This document shows, piece by piece, positions 40,101 through 55,276 of a stretch of DNA of 64,000 nucleotides. The number at the start of each line of letters is the position of its first letter. Within the stretch, counting starts at the first letter, position 1. Source of the DNA: Opisthorchis felineus (Eukaryota > Platyhelminthes > Trematoda > Opisthorchiida > Opisthorchiidae); assembly GCA_004794785.1 (NCBI GenBank), contig SJOL01001494.1:10083-74082 (forward strand), written 5' to 3'. The translations under genes and the position numbers were made by a program. The notes beneath the pieces were generated by a model. The model ran no database searches, was not told the origin of the DNA, and worked only from the letters and a program-made list of their open reading frames with translations.

Positions 40101-42670
40101 CAGAACCGGCGATTAGCTCATTCTCGCCATAATGCACGAGTATTTTTTTCGGACGCAGAGGTAAACAGCACCAAACTACCTCAATATTCACATGGCAATC
40201 AATGCAGTGCCATCTGCATTTTCGATGGATTTTACTGCGGAGTGGGCTACATACCACGAGCACTTCGCCCAGTACACGTACGTCGTCAAGCAGATATGAA
40301 CTGAGATATATGGCAAGCGTCCTTACAGTGCGTCGTAATTTAATAGTGGCAGTCTATCCATGTCATGTAACCGTGTAAAAGGATACTGTGAGTTAACAGG
40401 TGGTGGGGATAACGGATTTGCATTGGATATATACATCTGTCCTGTCATTTCCCCACTTCAAATCCACGGCACTTACCATGCTCATTATTATTCGTTAATC
40501 AGTAAGCTATCTGTGTTGGTTTTTTATATCATTTACGTGCTTCTATACATTCTGATTAAAGGTCGAAGACAGATAAAAGTGCAGATTTAAAGTTCATTGG
40601 GTGTTTTGGTCCCGTTTTCATCAGCCCAAATTGGTTGAAGAAGGGTGCAGATCTGGCCACCAAAAGAAACCCTCTTAGATGCACCCCTCCCCATATTTTC
40701 CTTGTTCGGTACTTATAACCCGTCACGAGGGTGACCTTGATCAGTAGTTTTAGACCTAAAAATGGTTATTGATATCAGTTCCCTCTGGTGCGCTTTTAAA
40801 CGGAACAATTTCACCAGTTAGCCAAAGTCATATTACGAGACTCGTTGGAGTTGGCAGTGATGTCGGTATCAGCTACGTACCACGGTTCTTGAGTTCATCT
40901 CAAACAGAACACAGTAATTCCGTCCTGTGAGGAATACCATTTGAAGAAACGCCTAAGCGGTTTCCAACTTATGGGTGTCGTTTAAACGAATGTTGAGTCA
41001 AAAATGAAGCCAGGATCCAACGGAGGTAAGAAAATTTGGTTTTCCGGCCACATTTCGGTTGTACATAGGTCTCACAAGTAGACAGGTCATTGACTCAATA
41101 CCGCATCAATATCCCACAAAAATCAATAGGCTATGCAAAACCGCCTAAGTCACCATAAAAGCTGGACCGTTAAACATTTAAACCTTAGCTCTAGTTTTGG
41201 GAATAAGCATTTTCCTACACGACCCGCCTTCCTCTGAGCCAGTGGGTTTTAACCCAAAGATGTTCATCCTTAGGCGCAATGCAAATGAAGTGGGAATTGT
41301 CAGAAAATGTTTCTTTTTTCGAGGTATTAAATGGGTGGAGCCTCTTATAGTAGGTGGTATTGTAGAACCCCAAAAGTACTTTGACACAGCAGTGTAATAA
41401 TCTCGGCCTTCCATGAAGTTCATCCTGCGACATTGCACTGACAGACTCGAAATCTTTCTAGTAGACCACTCGTCTTTGTATGCAAAACCATATTTAGCTG
41501 ACACTATTCAATCCCACACCTTTTCTGTTGGTTTTTATTCAACCCAGATCAGAAGTTACATGCAGAGTCCACCGTGATTTCCAATATAACCCTGGCGCGC
41601 GGGTAATGTTTGACATGTCAGTCAAGAAGGGAACGATTGAAGCGTACAACAATGTCAGCAAGTGCTGAAATTGAAAATTTCCGGACAGCATACTAAATTA
41701 TGCATGCCACACAAGCGCAATCAGTTGACCAACAAACATCCGGGGGGTGGCTCCCAGAACTGTTCATATTAGGCAAATTCAACTGAACAGAACTGATGCA
41801 ATCGTGAAAGCCAGGACGGCGGGGGGTTATCAGAGAAAAACAGATTCCGAAACATCAGCGGGTGAACCGTACAGACTTCTTCCCATGAACAATAATATTG
41901 AACGTCTCAGTGTCATTCGGTAGGCACAAGAATCCAGGTACGCCCGAACCTCCAACCAGAGCATGTTGGATTTGACTGTCCTTTGGTCCGTGTTTGTGCG
42001 ATCTGGTTAACAGATGGAGCCTGACCTCTATGATAAGCTGTAATTTGTACACGTGATAGTATCGGAAACATTCTCTCTGCTTCTTAGAAAAGTCTAACAT
42101 TCTACACCATCATGGAAGATATCCTCTAAACTTATAAACTTATAAACTTGGCTAGAATTTAAATTGAATTAGTAAGTTGGTCAGCCAACGGTTTGGAATT
42201 CGTATGATTAATATATGTGCATACCTGGGATGCAAGTTCTGTTTTTTCCAATGTTCACAAATTCAAATGTATCGGCAACTGGTTCCTTAGTATGGGCCTA
42301 AAAATATATTAACAGTAAAGTGAAATTAATTTATCTTTTCATTTTCCAATTAGGTCACTTTATCGGCGAGTAGTTAGAAAGCCCTGCTAGCAATATCTTA
42401 ATCGTTTTGCAAGATGGCAGGCTGAGTTATCAAGTAAAAGTGTATGAATCCAAGAGATGGTGTTATATCGTATTTCATGTCCTAACTGATGGTTTTTGAA
42501 GTTCTTATTGCAAAAAGAACCCTGACTCATAGGTCATTGCCTATGTCATCGAAATTTTCGCAAATGAAAAACGTACAGTTGGTTCGATTTAGCTCAGGGG
42601 AAAATTGTACACACTTCCCAGTAATCAAGAAATGGAAAAGGCTCCCGAAGCAATGAGATTCATGCAAAGG
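37141..42670. other. No gene recognised
   Basis: 5.5 kb upstream of the bHLH gene. All open frames are under 110 codons, overlap on both strands and show no family features. Could hold distal regulatory sequence, which I cannot identify by eye. Confidence 0.5.
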
Positions 42671-42680
42671 GCAATTTCAG

Positions 42681-42696
42681 CCCCCCCCCCCCCCCC
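42681..42696. repeat. Poly-C run
   Basis: Sixteen consecutive C residues following TTTCAG. Confidence 0.9.
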
Positions 42697-42957
42697 AGAG
42701 AAAGTGTTACTGGTGGAACAAGCCGTAGATAGGATACAGGCCCAAGAGTAATACCGAATAAATACCGGACAAAAGCGATCCCGGGTGGCAGTCTTAAAGA
42801 TCGATTGTCATCAGGCACCAAACAAAATATAGGGAGCTATTAAATTACCGAAGGGTGTTGTTTGACTGTCCATGCTGGTCGAAAGGTGAGAATCACCACA
42901 GTTGGTGATTGTCTCCTTTGGAACAAACGTGTGCTAAATTAACTGCAACCAATCTCT

Positions 42958-43018
42958 TTTCCCGACTACCTTTTCTTTCTTTTCTTTCTTTTTCTTTCTT
43001 TCTTCCTTTCTTTTCTCG
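42958..43018. repeat. Polypyrimidine (TTTC)n tract
   Basis: About 60 bases of near-pure pyrimidine with TTTCTTTC units, flanked by CCCGACTACC-like text on the left and CTCGACTACC on the right. Strand-asymmetric simple repeat. Confidence 0.85.
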
Positions 43019-43019
43019 A

Positions 43020-46000
43020 CTACCATGTTTATGGAAGGAGAAAAAATTCAAGTCAGGAACTCTGCTATTCACGTACTACAATCTGTATCACTTAGAATAT
43101 TTCGAAACACTGTCTATCTGAGGAGTAGTTGTTCTCGAAGGGACAACCAATGTTATTTTCGGTTGGCTACAATGGGACATTTGGTGGTTTGTTTCTTTGT
43201 AGTACCTCCGGCTTCTTGTAAGAACTGCCCCCCCACCCAGCAAGAGCGGCCGATGACAGGAATGACCAAAAAAGGTTGCAAAATATGCCAACCCGTGTTC
43301 TTGTTTGTGAAACTAAAAGATCCTGTTGTAAACCACGCGCTCGTTCTTTACTTTAAAAGGGACATAGCATGGCAGCTTACCGGGGAAAAATTCGCCCAAT
43401 CTGTTGATTTCAAGAACATGGAAACCTATATCTGATATGCAATAACAGAAAATCTACTGGAATGGCCACAAACAGTCAATGTATTTGGATTGTTGCTGTG
43501 GTCGTTTACTGTACAACATAGAAAAGGTGTTTGTTACAGATGGGCAATTCATTTTTTGGTCACTGATTTAGGTTTCCCAAAGGTTAAATTTCATGTATTC
43601 TCTCATGGATAGAATTGCTGTCACTACTGATGACAGCGACGAGAAATGACCAAAGATGACGGCGGAATAAGAAAGGTCTCTAGACCATTTCCCGCCAAAA
43701 GTGAACGTCTATGCAGTTTGTTCACACCAATTTTCCTTCAGATTTCTTCAAGTCAGTAAAGGTTATGGCGGCGACACATGTATTGATGCTGTGACCACCA
43801 CACTGGGGTGTCAAGCTTGTCTGAGAAATGGTACAATACGGAAATCTGAGTAGAACTAAAAACACTCGAAACGGATACGTGTGCGAAATCTGAAAGTGCC
43901 ACCTTGAGGCTTACGTTAGCTGAGTGATGTTGATTCAAAATTTGAGAAAACAAACAGGCGTCCGTCGTGTGCTGAAATGTCAAATTTTTCTACCGACAAA
44001 GCGCAGATAATTTGCTAGCTAGCAGAATCAAGTAGTCTCGAAAAGATTTTTTATACTGGAAAACAGAACATAAGGAAAAAAGTCAATTCCAACTTCCCAA
44101 ATAAAAAAGATAGCAGTCCAGCGCCGGTTGTACATGGACGTCCAATGAGACCGAAGCGTTTATTCTTGACAGTCTCAGTGACGTGCTGAAGTTTAAATGT
44201 GTTCAACTTGAAATCACTCCGCCTCAGTTCTCATACTGGTTAGTAGCATGCACCAGAAATTGACGCTGACAGCACCAAGGCCAGTCATGTAGGTCTTAGC
44301 TTTTTTTCCATAGTAAGAATTACAGAGGGTTGCTTCGTTACATGCGCTCTGAATCGGAGGAGTCATTTGGCGGAAAACCTAGTGCACCTGAACTCAATCG
44401 GCATATCGATCCTGAGTCCAGGTAGGCTCAGATCCATGAGGATCCAGGGGGAGGCCATTCCTGCAGTTAACCTCGACCGTTTCATCGTGTGACAATGAGG
44501 GAATAAAAACCCTTGAACGTATTTCACTCTTATGGACGCGTAAGAATAGGCTTGGAAATTCTGATAACATGGGTAAAGTAAGTTAATGCAGATCGCAGTC
44601 ATTTAAAGGAGCTCAACTCAGCAGGCAGACCGGAGACTACCCTCGTGTTTTGTTTCCTGTTATTTTGTTGTAAAAAAAACATAGATACAACACCAATGGC
44701 TAGGTTTGAAGATGTCGTTTCATAAACGATAAACCAGGGGAGATCCCCTTATCTCCACGTGTTTTGAATCGGAACTAAGTGCTGTTAATCAAATGTCTGG
44801 CATCCTGAGTCTTAAACGTAGCATATGGAGGACCACCCGCGTTGTAAAATATACACGGTTTAGTCTGCTGTGACTCCCCGCATCTTCGAAACGCGGGCAT
44901 TTTTCTTAGTGTTCCGATCATCCAATCTGCGCATCGCATTTTCAAATAAATGTGCTCACGTACGCGCCTTTGTTCGGTGCACACAGCAGTGCATAGAAAA
45001 CAACAGAGATCGCTCTCCTCTTCTGTTTGTGCAGCAGGTAAGTACAGATCATGAGGTCATTCAACCTATCTATTGGGTAGAACAGTACACCGGTGCAACT
45101 GAGTCAGGTGATTAGGAGAGCACGTTGCATCCCATCACCTCATAAATGTGGTACGGACAGACCAGAGCAAGCGGAATGCTGACTTAGGGCGGCGCGCACA
45201 CGGACAAGTATAAGTGGTTAAACCATTGTATAATTGACAGTACGCTGGTGGAGATTAGCGTCGAATGATTTAAACATCAAGTAAATTGGAGTGGCCAGTG
45301 TTCCCCTTGAGGTTCCCATCCCCATCTTCGGCTGAGAACCCGCGAGCCAAAGGAAAATCGACCGAAAGAGGAGGGACAATAGAGTTGGGAACAGACTGAC
45401 CCGTGTCCTCAAAAGATGGCTGATTGTTAAAATAAACGTAAAAAAGAGAATTTAATTCAATTTCCTTGCAGAATCTAGACTATGCACACTGGAACAAAAA
45501 ACACCTTCCTTAAACAGTCCTAGAGACCTTTTACTGGTTGCACAGCGAGAAAAATTACGCTATTCAGAGGAGAAGATTGTCAATGTATCTTTCAAGCCAT
45601 TTGGGTGCAAAGATCTGACACGAAGAACTGATGCCGTTCAGTGTTGTGACAGAGTTCAGTTCATCCTCTGGAACAAGGATGTGTGCATCCAATCTGACTG
45701 AGCCAGTTATCAAGGGCTATACCATTGATTTACTGTCGGTCACAGAGCCTTGCACTGCACTCTCTCACGGCCAAAGGTTTTTCTCAGGGAAATCACAGCT
45801 AGACAGTTGCATGCTTTCCAATGGTTTCCCAGACTGTTTGAAATAAGGTTCGATAAGTATAAATAGATAATACTCGTTCAGAAGTGAATCAGCTTAGTTT
45901 GCATGAACCACTTACCAAGCTTCCTTTTGAAATGACAAGGATACCTATTCTGATGACAAGTTCTAGGATTAATATGGACCATGCCACACACATTGCTTTT

Positions 46001-49000
46001 TCGTGCGCATCAGAATCAGTAGTGGCCTACCAGCAAATGAATCTGGCTGGTACGTACGACTTCTCCACTCATCTTCTAACATAGCACTGAACAAGCTAGG
46101 TAGGATCACTACTGTATCGCCAAGACATAGAATCATACATTGAGTAACAGCAATCCCTCGTATTGCACAAAACGGTCAAGAAGCCGGTAGGGCGAGCATA
46201 AGTGATCGGCATAGAATGTAGCTTTGGTGAAAACGGACGTAGAAACCTTCTGTAAGAACTTCAAGACGCCTATGAAGTATTGTTTATGACAATGGAGCCA
46301 TTGATAAAAGTTAGCGGCAAGCAAATCGGGTAACCAGAACGCCCACTTTGTGAAATTTGCCAGTAAACCTTTAACCTTTCATTGACCATAAATGTCTGCC
46401 GGACAGGAAGCATTAGAAAGTGGAGCACTTTGGTCAGCACGTCACTAGTGTTCATTCGCGAATGATCGTGTTATTATCTGCTGGCAGCATTATCGAGAAG
46501 ATCAGTCTGATATACTTCAGTGTTGTCCAATTCTCGGTTGATGAAATTCTCATCCTGACCTAAGGTGGCTGAGAAGGGTTCCCCGGGGTTTAAGAGTTTT
46601 GCAAGCCGCTGTGAAGTAACTCGCTTTCCCGTGATATTTAGAATGCCGATGCGGGTAGGTATAGCGCCATTGCCATTTGCCACAAGAAGCACAATTCCAG
46701 AGAAAAGATTTTACTGTAGGTACGACAGTTAGATCTTCGGTTTTCTGCTCTGTTTGACTCTAATCAGGGCCGTTTACCATGATGTTTGGGTCAAGTGAAA
46801 CTGCAAAACACTGAATGCACTTCAAGAGTTTCCATATTTGGAACAGTGCATCAGCGGGAACGCCTCAGAGGTGTCCAGATGAAATTTGGCTGACTGAAAC
46901 ATCACGAAGCTGCTGGAAGACTGGACGGTTAACGTCGACAGCGCGTCCACCTCGCATTTGCATATCTAGCTGATCATCACATTCTCATTTAGTAGATTGT
47001 GTCTACAATTATAGGATGAATTCTCGTATATCTTGCGTCCAAACAACTACCAACAAATGGGATTTAGCTCTTGCGGCTACCTCAAGAGCTAAGTTAGCTG
47101 TAAATGGAGTTTCACATAACCCACTACAGTCGGCAATGTGCACATAGTTCTTTAAAAATGCGCAAGCAGCCTTTCTGATTGAACGAACGGGGAAAGTAGA
47201 TCATTTTGCCTGGGTCACGCACCATACTTCGAGTCGTTCAAGGCAGCCTTCGGTACCTCCAGAACACGATTCGGTATCCAAGAGTTCAGGAATTGGGGCT
47301 TCTAGTGCGACGGCAACCAGCCCAATAAGTTACTTTGTACTGGTAAACGCAAGGTTTTTTCACTCCTAATTGAAAAGTGCACGCCACGATTAGCACTGAA
47401 CTGTGCGAGGTGAGAAGATAAATTCTACCAAAGAAACATATAGAATCTGAGCGTTCAAGTTCACTTATTTTCAATCACCATATATGACCATCAAGCAGGC
47501 TGCTTCAATCTGACAGATACCAGTATCACCTGCAGTGGACAAAATATTTTTATAATTTCACAGTAGTTTCATTAGACCCATCGTTAACCATATACGCGAG
47601 AGCTTGATAAAGAAGTGGCGATAGTTGGCTTTTGTGTGCGGCTGCCATAATTAGCTCCGAACTGTCTCATGTCACAAGCGCACACTGGCCAAAGTGTTTC
47701 TTGTTTCAAACTTTACTCTGGAGCATACCAACCATGGGTCAGTAATTGCTACATAGATCCGCCTCACGAAGTATGCCTACCACGTCTAAACGACAACAAA
47801 TACAAGAATCTAACTATACAGACCCCTTATATCTCCTATTTCAACAATCCTTAGTGTGAGTGCCATCCAACAGCCACAGCGAGAGGATTTGTGTAAAAAT
47901 TTTCCAACCATATTTCACACAGAACAATCTCAGTAGGCAGTGCTTCAGTCATCACCTCACGGGTTTCCTTGCATCAAAAAGCTGTGAACTATTTGCAGCG
48001 TGTTGTGCGTTTTCCGACGTGAACGATAAAAACACTCACCTCTTATTTACACCATCTCTCACCCGAGCAGCTGTATCCACCTGTTGCTAAAAAGCTTCTA
48101 AGCGCGCCAACAAACGAAGGAGTCATTGAATCTAACAGGAACTAACCGCACGAATGTGGCCAGTGCAGAATGATATAAGGAACATTGAAAACGATTCGCT
48201 TTCATCAGCTTACCGAATATTCTAACACTATTTTATTTTCGTATCTTATAGGAATTAGATAGGGCAATATATCTGCGTACTTCCAGTTACAAAGGCTAAA
48301 ACTAATGATACCTCCTAAAAAGGGGTGTTATGGTGCATGAACCCCATGCCCATCTCTGGTTTGTGGTGTGCCCCGAAGACTAACGTAAAGGACTAATGAA
48401 CTTCGGACTATCAGACGAGAAAGACCCGATCACATTAGGCCATTAAATCCGCTCGCATTGAAGTGACAATACGTGACACCTCGGCAGTTCTCAGGGAGAA
48501 AGCAGTCTATGATGTTGGGGCAAGGAGTGTACAGTAATTACCACTACTTGCCCTAAAAGCACAACAACTGCATCCCGTTATTTCTCCCGCCTGCCTTCTC
48601 GACAAAGAGTTCAACTTGACAAAGTCTGTGCCTCATTATGGTTTACAAACAGTTCCAACATATGCGGGCATTACTTAATGATATCACAGGAAAACAGAAA
48701 TCTTACACTGCAGGTGCGTGATCACCTAAACAGGAAGGGGGGTCAAGGTTTCCCCGCTATGTTCGGTCGGAAAGCCAGTCGCACCAACACGTGACAAAAA
48801 CAAATTGACAGGACACAGTTGGAGTTTATCAACAAAGGTAGAGAAGGGGGAATAGGTGAAAATCAGTGCATTTTGGAGTTACGTGACTGTGCAAACAAAT
48901 ATAGATTGACTGGTGTACAGTGGGGACGTGCGTCCCTCATGTCAGCCAATCGACATGTCACCGTAAAGCTGTCCATCAGCAAAAGGGAGAGAAATTTTGG

Positions 49001-52000
49001 GACAAGACGAAAAGACAGTTAACCGCGTTTCCATTTTTGCGGTTTTGCACGAATCCCAACTCTCTTGGGAGATAATGAGTATGGGTCATCAAGCACGTTC
49101 TGGTTGTGAAAATGACAAACAAACGCTTATTAGTCCTGTTTACCTACTTCGAACAACTGAAAAAGAACAAGAGAGAGGAAAAAGAATTCACTACTGCAGT
49201 TAATAATAGTCTCCACTGAAGTTCCATAGGAATTCTGGTAATATGCGGATACGTTTTCATCCAGGTGTAGTTCATCTGCCAGTGTGTTCATCTGAAATTT
49301 TCACTAGAAAGCAGTTTCTTCTTCACAAAATTTAAGGTGATTCTTCCGCAAGCGCATTGAAGTGGGCGCGCCAGACATATTTAGTAAAGTTTACCAATCA
49401 TGTCAAATCGGCCGGCCAACGGTAGCCTTAAGCCGAACTACGTTCTCTTTGAAACGATTAGTGCACTACCAGTGCAGCTCAGCACTGGTTAGCTATTCTT
49501 CTGTTTTACAACTGTTTACAGAAAGGCAAGGAGAAGACGACACTTTCAAACCTGACCTTGGAGTTTGTCGTAACCTGGAATTTCAGGTAATATCATGCCG
49601 CTGTTAGTCAACAGCGAGACTTCCAGGCGTCATGATCAGGTTTCGCAACTTTTTAGATCTGATTTGAACGCTAGATTTTCGTCACAGGAACCTACTCAGT
49701 CGTACGTTGAATCCATAACGTAAGAATACATGTCTTCTGAATTGTTCGAGACTGCCCATTCCTCAAATTGGTTTATTTTTTCACGATTCCGCTCCTTTGT
49801 CCGAAGTTGCCTAGGTCTCCGAGACAACGAATAATGGTTGTTAGGTCACTCAGGGCTTTCAAATCCAGTGGCTTTATTATATTCAGTATGACATTCCAGC
49901 GATGTATAACTGACATGTAGAATTTATATTGGTTGGTCCAGTCAGCATAGAAACCAACAGTAAACGTGAGAACCGTTATATTTCACTTTTGTGTCGTTAC
50001 TGGACCAACAACAAGCGCAAAATAATTCAGATTAAAGGACAGAATTCTACTGCGAGATGTTCTTTTGGGGATTCCAGTCCAGTTTATCTAGGATGCTATC
50101 GACTGGGCTACCCAAACCCCAACAACTTCGTGAAAATAGTGGGGTTTATGACAATGCAGAACCTATGCTACACAGTCTGATGCTCAATTTTGTTTACGAT
50201 CCGTGCTTACACTGCCGTGTACTGACAACTTCACGGCACAAGTGCCTTCTGCCGAGTAACTGATTGGTCAATTTTGGAGCCTAATGTTGAGTAACTTGAT
50301 GAGTGTGTTTTATCACATCGAATAACTGACGGACCTCAGGTTCAACTGAGGTGCAAAGTCTCATGCACCGATGAGCAAGAAGTCAGGGCTGAAAGTAGTA
50401 TTTACTTCTAAGGGAATGGTGGGTCTTATAAGGCTGCAGGTTCCTTAGGTAAGTAAACTTCGAAGTCAACCTTACTGAGACGAATAACCCTTTTTTTATC
50501 TAAAGGCAGAATTATGCCAGTAAGTTAGCACTCTGAATTCATTTGCCTAAAAGTTCGCGAGCCAGAATAGATAAACAGAGCATAATAGGCAAAAGACATG
50601 TGAAAACCCAGTGTTTGGGTGGGCTTTTGTACCTTCAACTCTTCTAAGATTTTCAAGCACAATCTCTTATCAGAGGTACTGTGTAGAGGTGCTGCGTTGT
50701 AACTGTTCCCCAAATGTTTCCCAGCAGCCCCTTTATGAAGTTTAGCCGAAAATCTATTGCCATTATCTAACATAAACAAACAAAGTGGTTAAATCGCCGA
50801 GCTACCATAAAGAATTCATCATCCATTACCTATCCTGATTGAAGGACTTAACGTGTGGACTAGTGGCTCCCCTTAAGCCACCCTGGTTTGCTTTCCTCGC
50901 AGCTGGCGAGGGTCTCTCAGGGCAGTCATTAACAAAATATATCTTGAATAAAAAGTGGTAAGAGAAAAAATGCATGAACCTCTTTGTCCAGCTTATTTCT
51001 CATAGTACCAGTGCGGTTTCTAAAACGAGGAAATATCTGATGGGAGTGAAAAAAATACACTTGGTTTCAAAGTTCAGAAGAGGGATGAGTAGTCATATCA
51101 AACTTTAAAGTAACAAACACCAGGTGATTGACTAGCATCGTGGCTTGTCACTCCCCCCTATGCTTCCGGGCATTTTTGTATTCTGTCTGTCTGGAACCCC
51201 ACAGTGATGTCAGTAATATCCTGTTCCTTTCATTTTTCTCAAACGGCATGGCCACCCCAAAACGAATCATTTATTACCCCGCTACTCTGACAAGCGTTGT
51301 GTGGAAAATTTGGATCATTCTACCACACCTGCAAGTTCGGTTCGAGTCAATATGCGACCAGCAATTGAGTCTCTTTCCTCAAATGTATAGTCTGAGCGAA
51401 AGCAGCCGAAAACAAGCCAGATAAGGTTAACACTTAAACCACCCCAGTGATCCTATATTATACTTGTGCTTGTACAGCACAACACTGAGGTCATCCGCTT
51501 CATCATTCGCCGAATGGATAAGTGGAAATTTTGAATACAATCAGTTTCTATGTTAAGGTTGATTTGTTTTGGCATTTTGACCTCGACTTATTGTTGTATC
51601 CCCTAAATTTCATTTCATAGGTTAGGGAATTCAGTTCTTTCACAAACATTTAGGGTCCTCGTTTCCTGACTTTAGGTCACACTAAGTTCCCCGCTAATTT
51701 CTCCCGTGTTTTCACTTTGGCGGAAACTATAATAAGATCTGTCAAGTCCCCGAACTTATGTGCTCACAGTAAATGTGAACTGACAATCCGTGCTCACAAA
51801 TCTTGAACTTTAAGCAGAATCTGAGCCAAGGCTAACAGTGGGAAGATTCAAGCCCACCACAAATGGGAGTTTGCACGTGGTACTGAAATTATATCTTTCT
51901 GAAATGTTTTCCTTCCTGACTTAATAAAGTATTTTTTCAGCCGCAAGTCGGTCTTCCTCAAAGCGTTTAAGTCAGTGAGCTATTTTAACAACTGGAGGTA

Positions 52001-55000
52001 TTCTGTTTTTGAAATGGTCAACCATAGTCAGATAGTTAATAGTCACACAGATTATTCTTCCACAGGAATTATTAGTATCAAAACGTTGCCAACTGCTGCA
52101 CGTTATTGGTCATAGTTGCTATAAATCCCGACAAAAACACGATGGTTGGGTTACTGTGACCTTGCCGTACCGTCGACACGAGCAAGAAATAGCCAAGGGT
52201 GATATTGAACCTCGATTGGTAGCTCACTCCCTATACTCTACGCTTTCTGTTTCACGTCTGACCTACTGTGGCGGAAAACTACCCAATGTTTTCCACTTAG
52301 TCCCGCGTAATCCTAAGAAGTGGGGAATAATATTATATCACTTATTGTCTCTGACTTCCCCGGATTACGCGATTGCCGTGGTTTTAAGTTCAACTGTAGG
52401 ACACGGAACTTCAGCACAATTCAGCCTCGTATGTTCACACAGTTTTTCCAGTTGTTTTTTCTCTAAAGACTATAGACTGACTCTCCACATGGCCTCAATT
52501 TCTAACTGCGGGCGCCCAGATACATCAGCCGCTGAAACAGTGCCGTCTAATGTAGCCTACTGGAATAAGGCTAAATGTTAGGGCAAAGTTGCTACATCCA
52601 GCTGAAGCTCGTGGTTAGCCAAAGCAACGTTAATTCCGATTTTTGAAGACTAGCCTAGGCTATACTTCCTCTGTTACAGTGAACATGGGCAGCGGGTGGA
52701 TTTTCGGTCGCCAATTAGTGGAACATTTTGTGCCAGAATATGGAGTCGTCGCTATATGGTAGTTTATGGTATTAGACCTCCATCCCACATTGGATACAAT
52801 GGGAAGTTGTGCTTTCGAGGCGCATTCATGGCGACGCAGTACAACTTTCTAATGGAGACTTTGAGAGGGGTGGCTTATGCATGTTGCATTTGCTTTTGTT
52901 TGTTGTATTTACTTGTCTAAACAAGACATATACCACCGTTGTGAGGAGCCGCAGAGTAATGGCCACTATGTGGACAGCACAGATAGTGCTTATTCTTCCA
53001 CACACTTGTCACTCTCACCACAGTTCGCAGAACAAGCCGTTTTGCAACAAGAAAAAGACTCTTTTTACCTGCTGGTCGGAAGTCACAGTCAAGCCAGGAA
53101 ATATCTTGCTCTACTTTTTACTTTGTGAGTTTCACTGGCTTCAGCTGCCTTGGAAACCATAATTTGCTATCTGTTGGGTCACAGGAATGCGAGGAACTAG
53201 TGGACCAGCAAGTTCATTTATGAACTTTCATCAGAAAGCAATGAATCCTGAAGTGTCTGGTCAAAGAAACTGTCCTCCAAAACGTGGTTGGTCAAGCAAT
53301 CTTATCGTGTTTCGCTCCCCAAATGAACGGTCCCATTTGGATGGCTGTTGCGTGATCAAGTGGCCCAACCATAATCCGTTCATTGCCCTTATAGTTAATC
53401 CTGCTATAACTTCATTCCAGATTCATATGTAACATTGAGTTATTCTGCCTCACCAACCGTTTGACATATGATTCAGAAACTGGTATCCAACACTAGATTG
53501 TGTTCTCCTGACGACTATTTAGGAAGATTGAGCTCAACGGGACTAATAGAACAAATCGCTAGTTGTGAAATACAGTGGCTGGTATTTTAAAAACAGAATA
53601 GCTCAGTAGAGCCCCTCCCCATCAAAAGACAACTAATCCGTATGCAGTGAGATACGCTGCAAACTGCGTGTCTGGTACCACCAAAGGAGTGATGGACAGA
53701 AAGTACTCAGAAAGTAACGTTGTTCGGCGCATCAGAACTTGATTTCGCAGGGCAGTGAAAGATACGGCTTATCAAAACCAGTGATTTATGTAAAGTATAA
53801 AATTTGCAGTGCCGTGATGATTCTTGGGCAATGAACATACGGTTGGAAAAGTACATTTGCAACAACACAAAACACTGTCACACATCTTTCCTCTTCTGCA
53901 ACTTGCGGGATCACGGGTTGACAGTCAGCTATTCAGATTATTAGGTAATTGCCTGCATTATCGGTGTAAGCCAATAATAGGTATCCGGCGTGGTTGAACT
54001 GATCTCTTCTTAGTGGGTAAGTTCAGCTGGAGTTTGGTTATCCCACTACGTCTATCACCTATCATTCATTTCTATTTCGTTGTCTCCATCTAAGATCGAG
54101 GAAGCTTCCATTACGCTAACCTTCAGTGTTTCGGGATACCGAGCGAGTTTCAGTTTCAAGGATCGTTGCGTCAAAAACAGCCAGTGAGTTGGTGGATCTA
54201 ATCGTGAATTCGCGTGTACGTAGTCCCTGGGTTGTCGAACGAATGGAGACTGACAGTTGGTTTGCATTTTTGTATGTCTATGTGATTCGCCTTCGGTCAC
54301 GTTCCCAACCCAGCCATGCAAACAGTTTTTGTCCTGTTTGGTCTCAGTTCTCCCTTTGGACCAGGCAGCGGTTTAGAAATCGCAGCATCGGTGATCGAGA
54401 ACCGAAGGCATCCAGATCTCCACTTAAAGAGAACATATCTCGCAACCACCTGGTCCACCTTCCTCTCGGTCTACCTGTTTGGATGCCACAAAGAGCGCAT
54501 TTTCAGAAAGGTGGTTAGAACTCTTTGGATTAGCGTGCTGACTTGACCAGACACCCTTTTAGAAACGAACCAGCTAATGAAATTCGTAAGACGAGCAGTC
54601 CAAGTCAGACTGAATGCGTAAATCAGCACACCTCAAGGTGCGCGACTTCATTCGTAACCCGTCACTACCAGGTGGTGTTTTCACATACTAATAGTAAATT
54701 TATGTAGAAACTTTACCATCAGGTTCCGCCAAACACCCACGATAACCCTTTTCAGACCCTCCAACGAATCGACATCCCTGTTTCAGCTGTTCGTAATGAT
54801 GTCCCACGAAATCGGTTCAGAGTTGTGCTTCTATCATTGTGCAGGACAGTCCAACTATCAAAAATCTCCGAGAAAACAGTTATTTCGTTCTCGTGAAATC
54901 ACCATATTGAAATATCACTTTCCGCAGCGCTAATAAGAAAAGACAGATAGTTGCTGTGTCCTGCTGCTCATACTGATCGTGATTTCTCCAGCTGTTTCAC

Positions 55001-55150
55001 CCACTTGACATCCCGCTCTATATTGAAACGTCGGGGGGTCTCCAAGACCACCAGTGTCTGCCCCATTCTTCCTCGGTGCAAAATTTAGCGTGTAGATAAC
55101 TTGAATACAGTTACTTTTCTAATGCATCGCGATATCTCGAATATCGTAGC
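43020..55150. other. No gene recognised
   Basis: 12 kb without a convincing exon or a repeat shared with the rest of the window. The longest frames (136 codons at 43,025, 141 codons at 52,156 with a GTG start, 130 codons at 54,126) lack domain features or splice support. A consensus donor CAG|GTAAGTA at 45,038/45,039 is isolated. Confidence 0.5.
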
Positions 55151-55151
55151 A

Positions 55152-55276
55152 ACTGGAACATGAGGCAGCCTGGTGCAGCACATTCAGTTGCATGGAAACT
55201 TCACAAACGAGAGATTCAGCTGAGTTCCAGGTGAGTCTCTCGCAAAACCAAATTGATTTGCAAATGAGTGTATTTA
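55152..55276 (+). mobile_element. SINE-like family 1, copy C (head portion)
   Basis: CCTGGTGCAGCACATTCAGTT, ACAAACGAGAGATTCAGCTG, GTTCCAGGTGAGTCTCTCGC, AAACCAAATTGATTTGCAAA, GAGTGTATTTA. Same block order as the copies at 32-34 kb. It ends before the ribozyme part. Confidence 0.8.

Noticed and set aside
43025..43435. 136-codon plus-strand frame after the TTTC tract
   Set aside because: Has an ATG but no recognisable features, and overlapping frames on the other strand; no splice or repeat support.
45030..45046. Consensus splice donor CAG|GTAAGTA as an exon end
   Set aside because: Preceding frame is short with no matching acceptor or coding character; isolated donors occur by chance.
52156..52581. 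141-codon plus-strand frame
   Set aside because: Begins with GTG, has no domain, no clear exon borders and unremarkable composition; expected by chance in 12 kb of such sequence.
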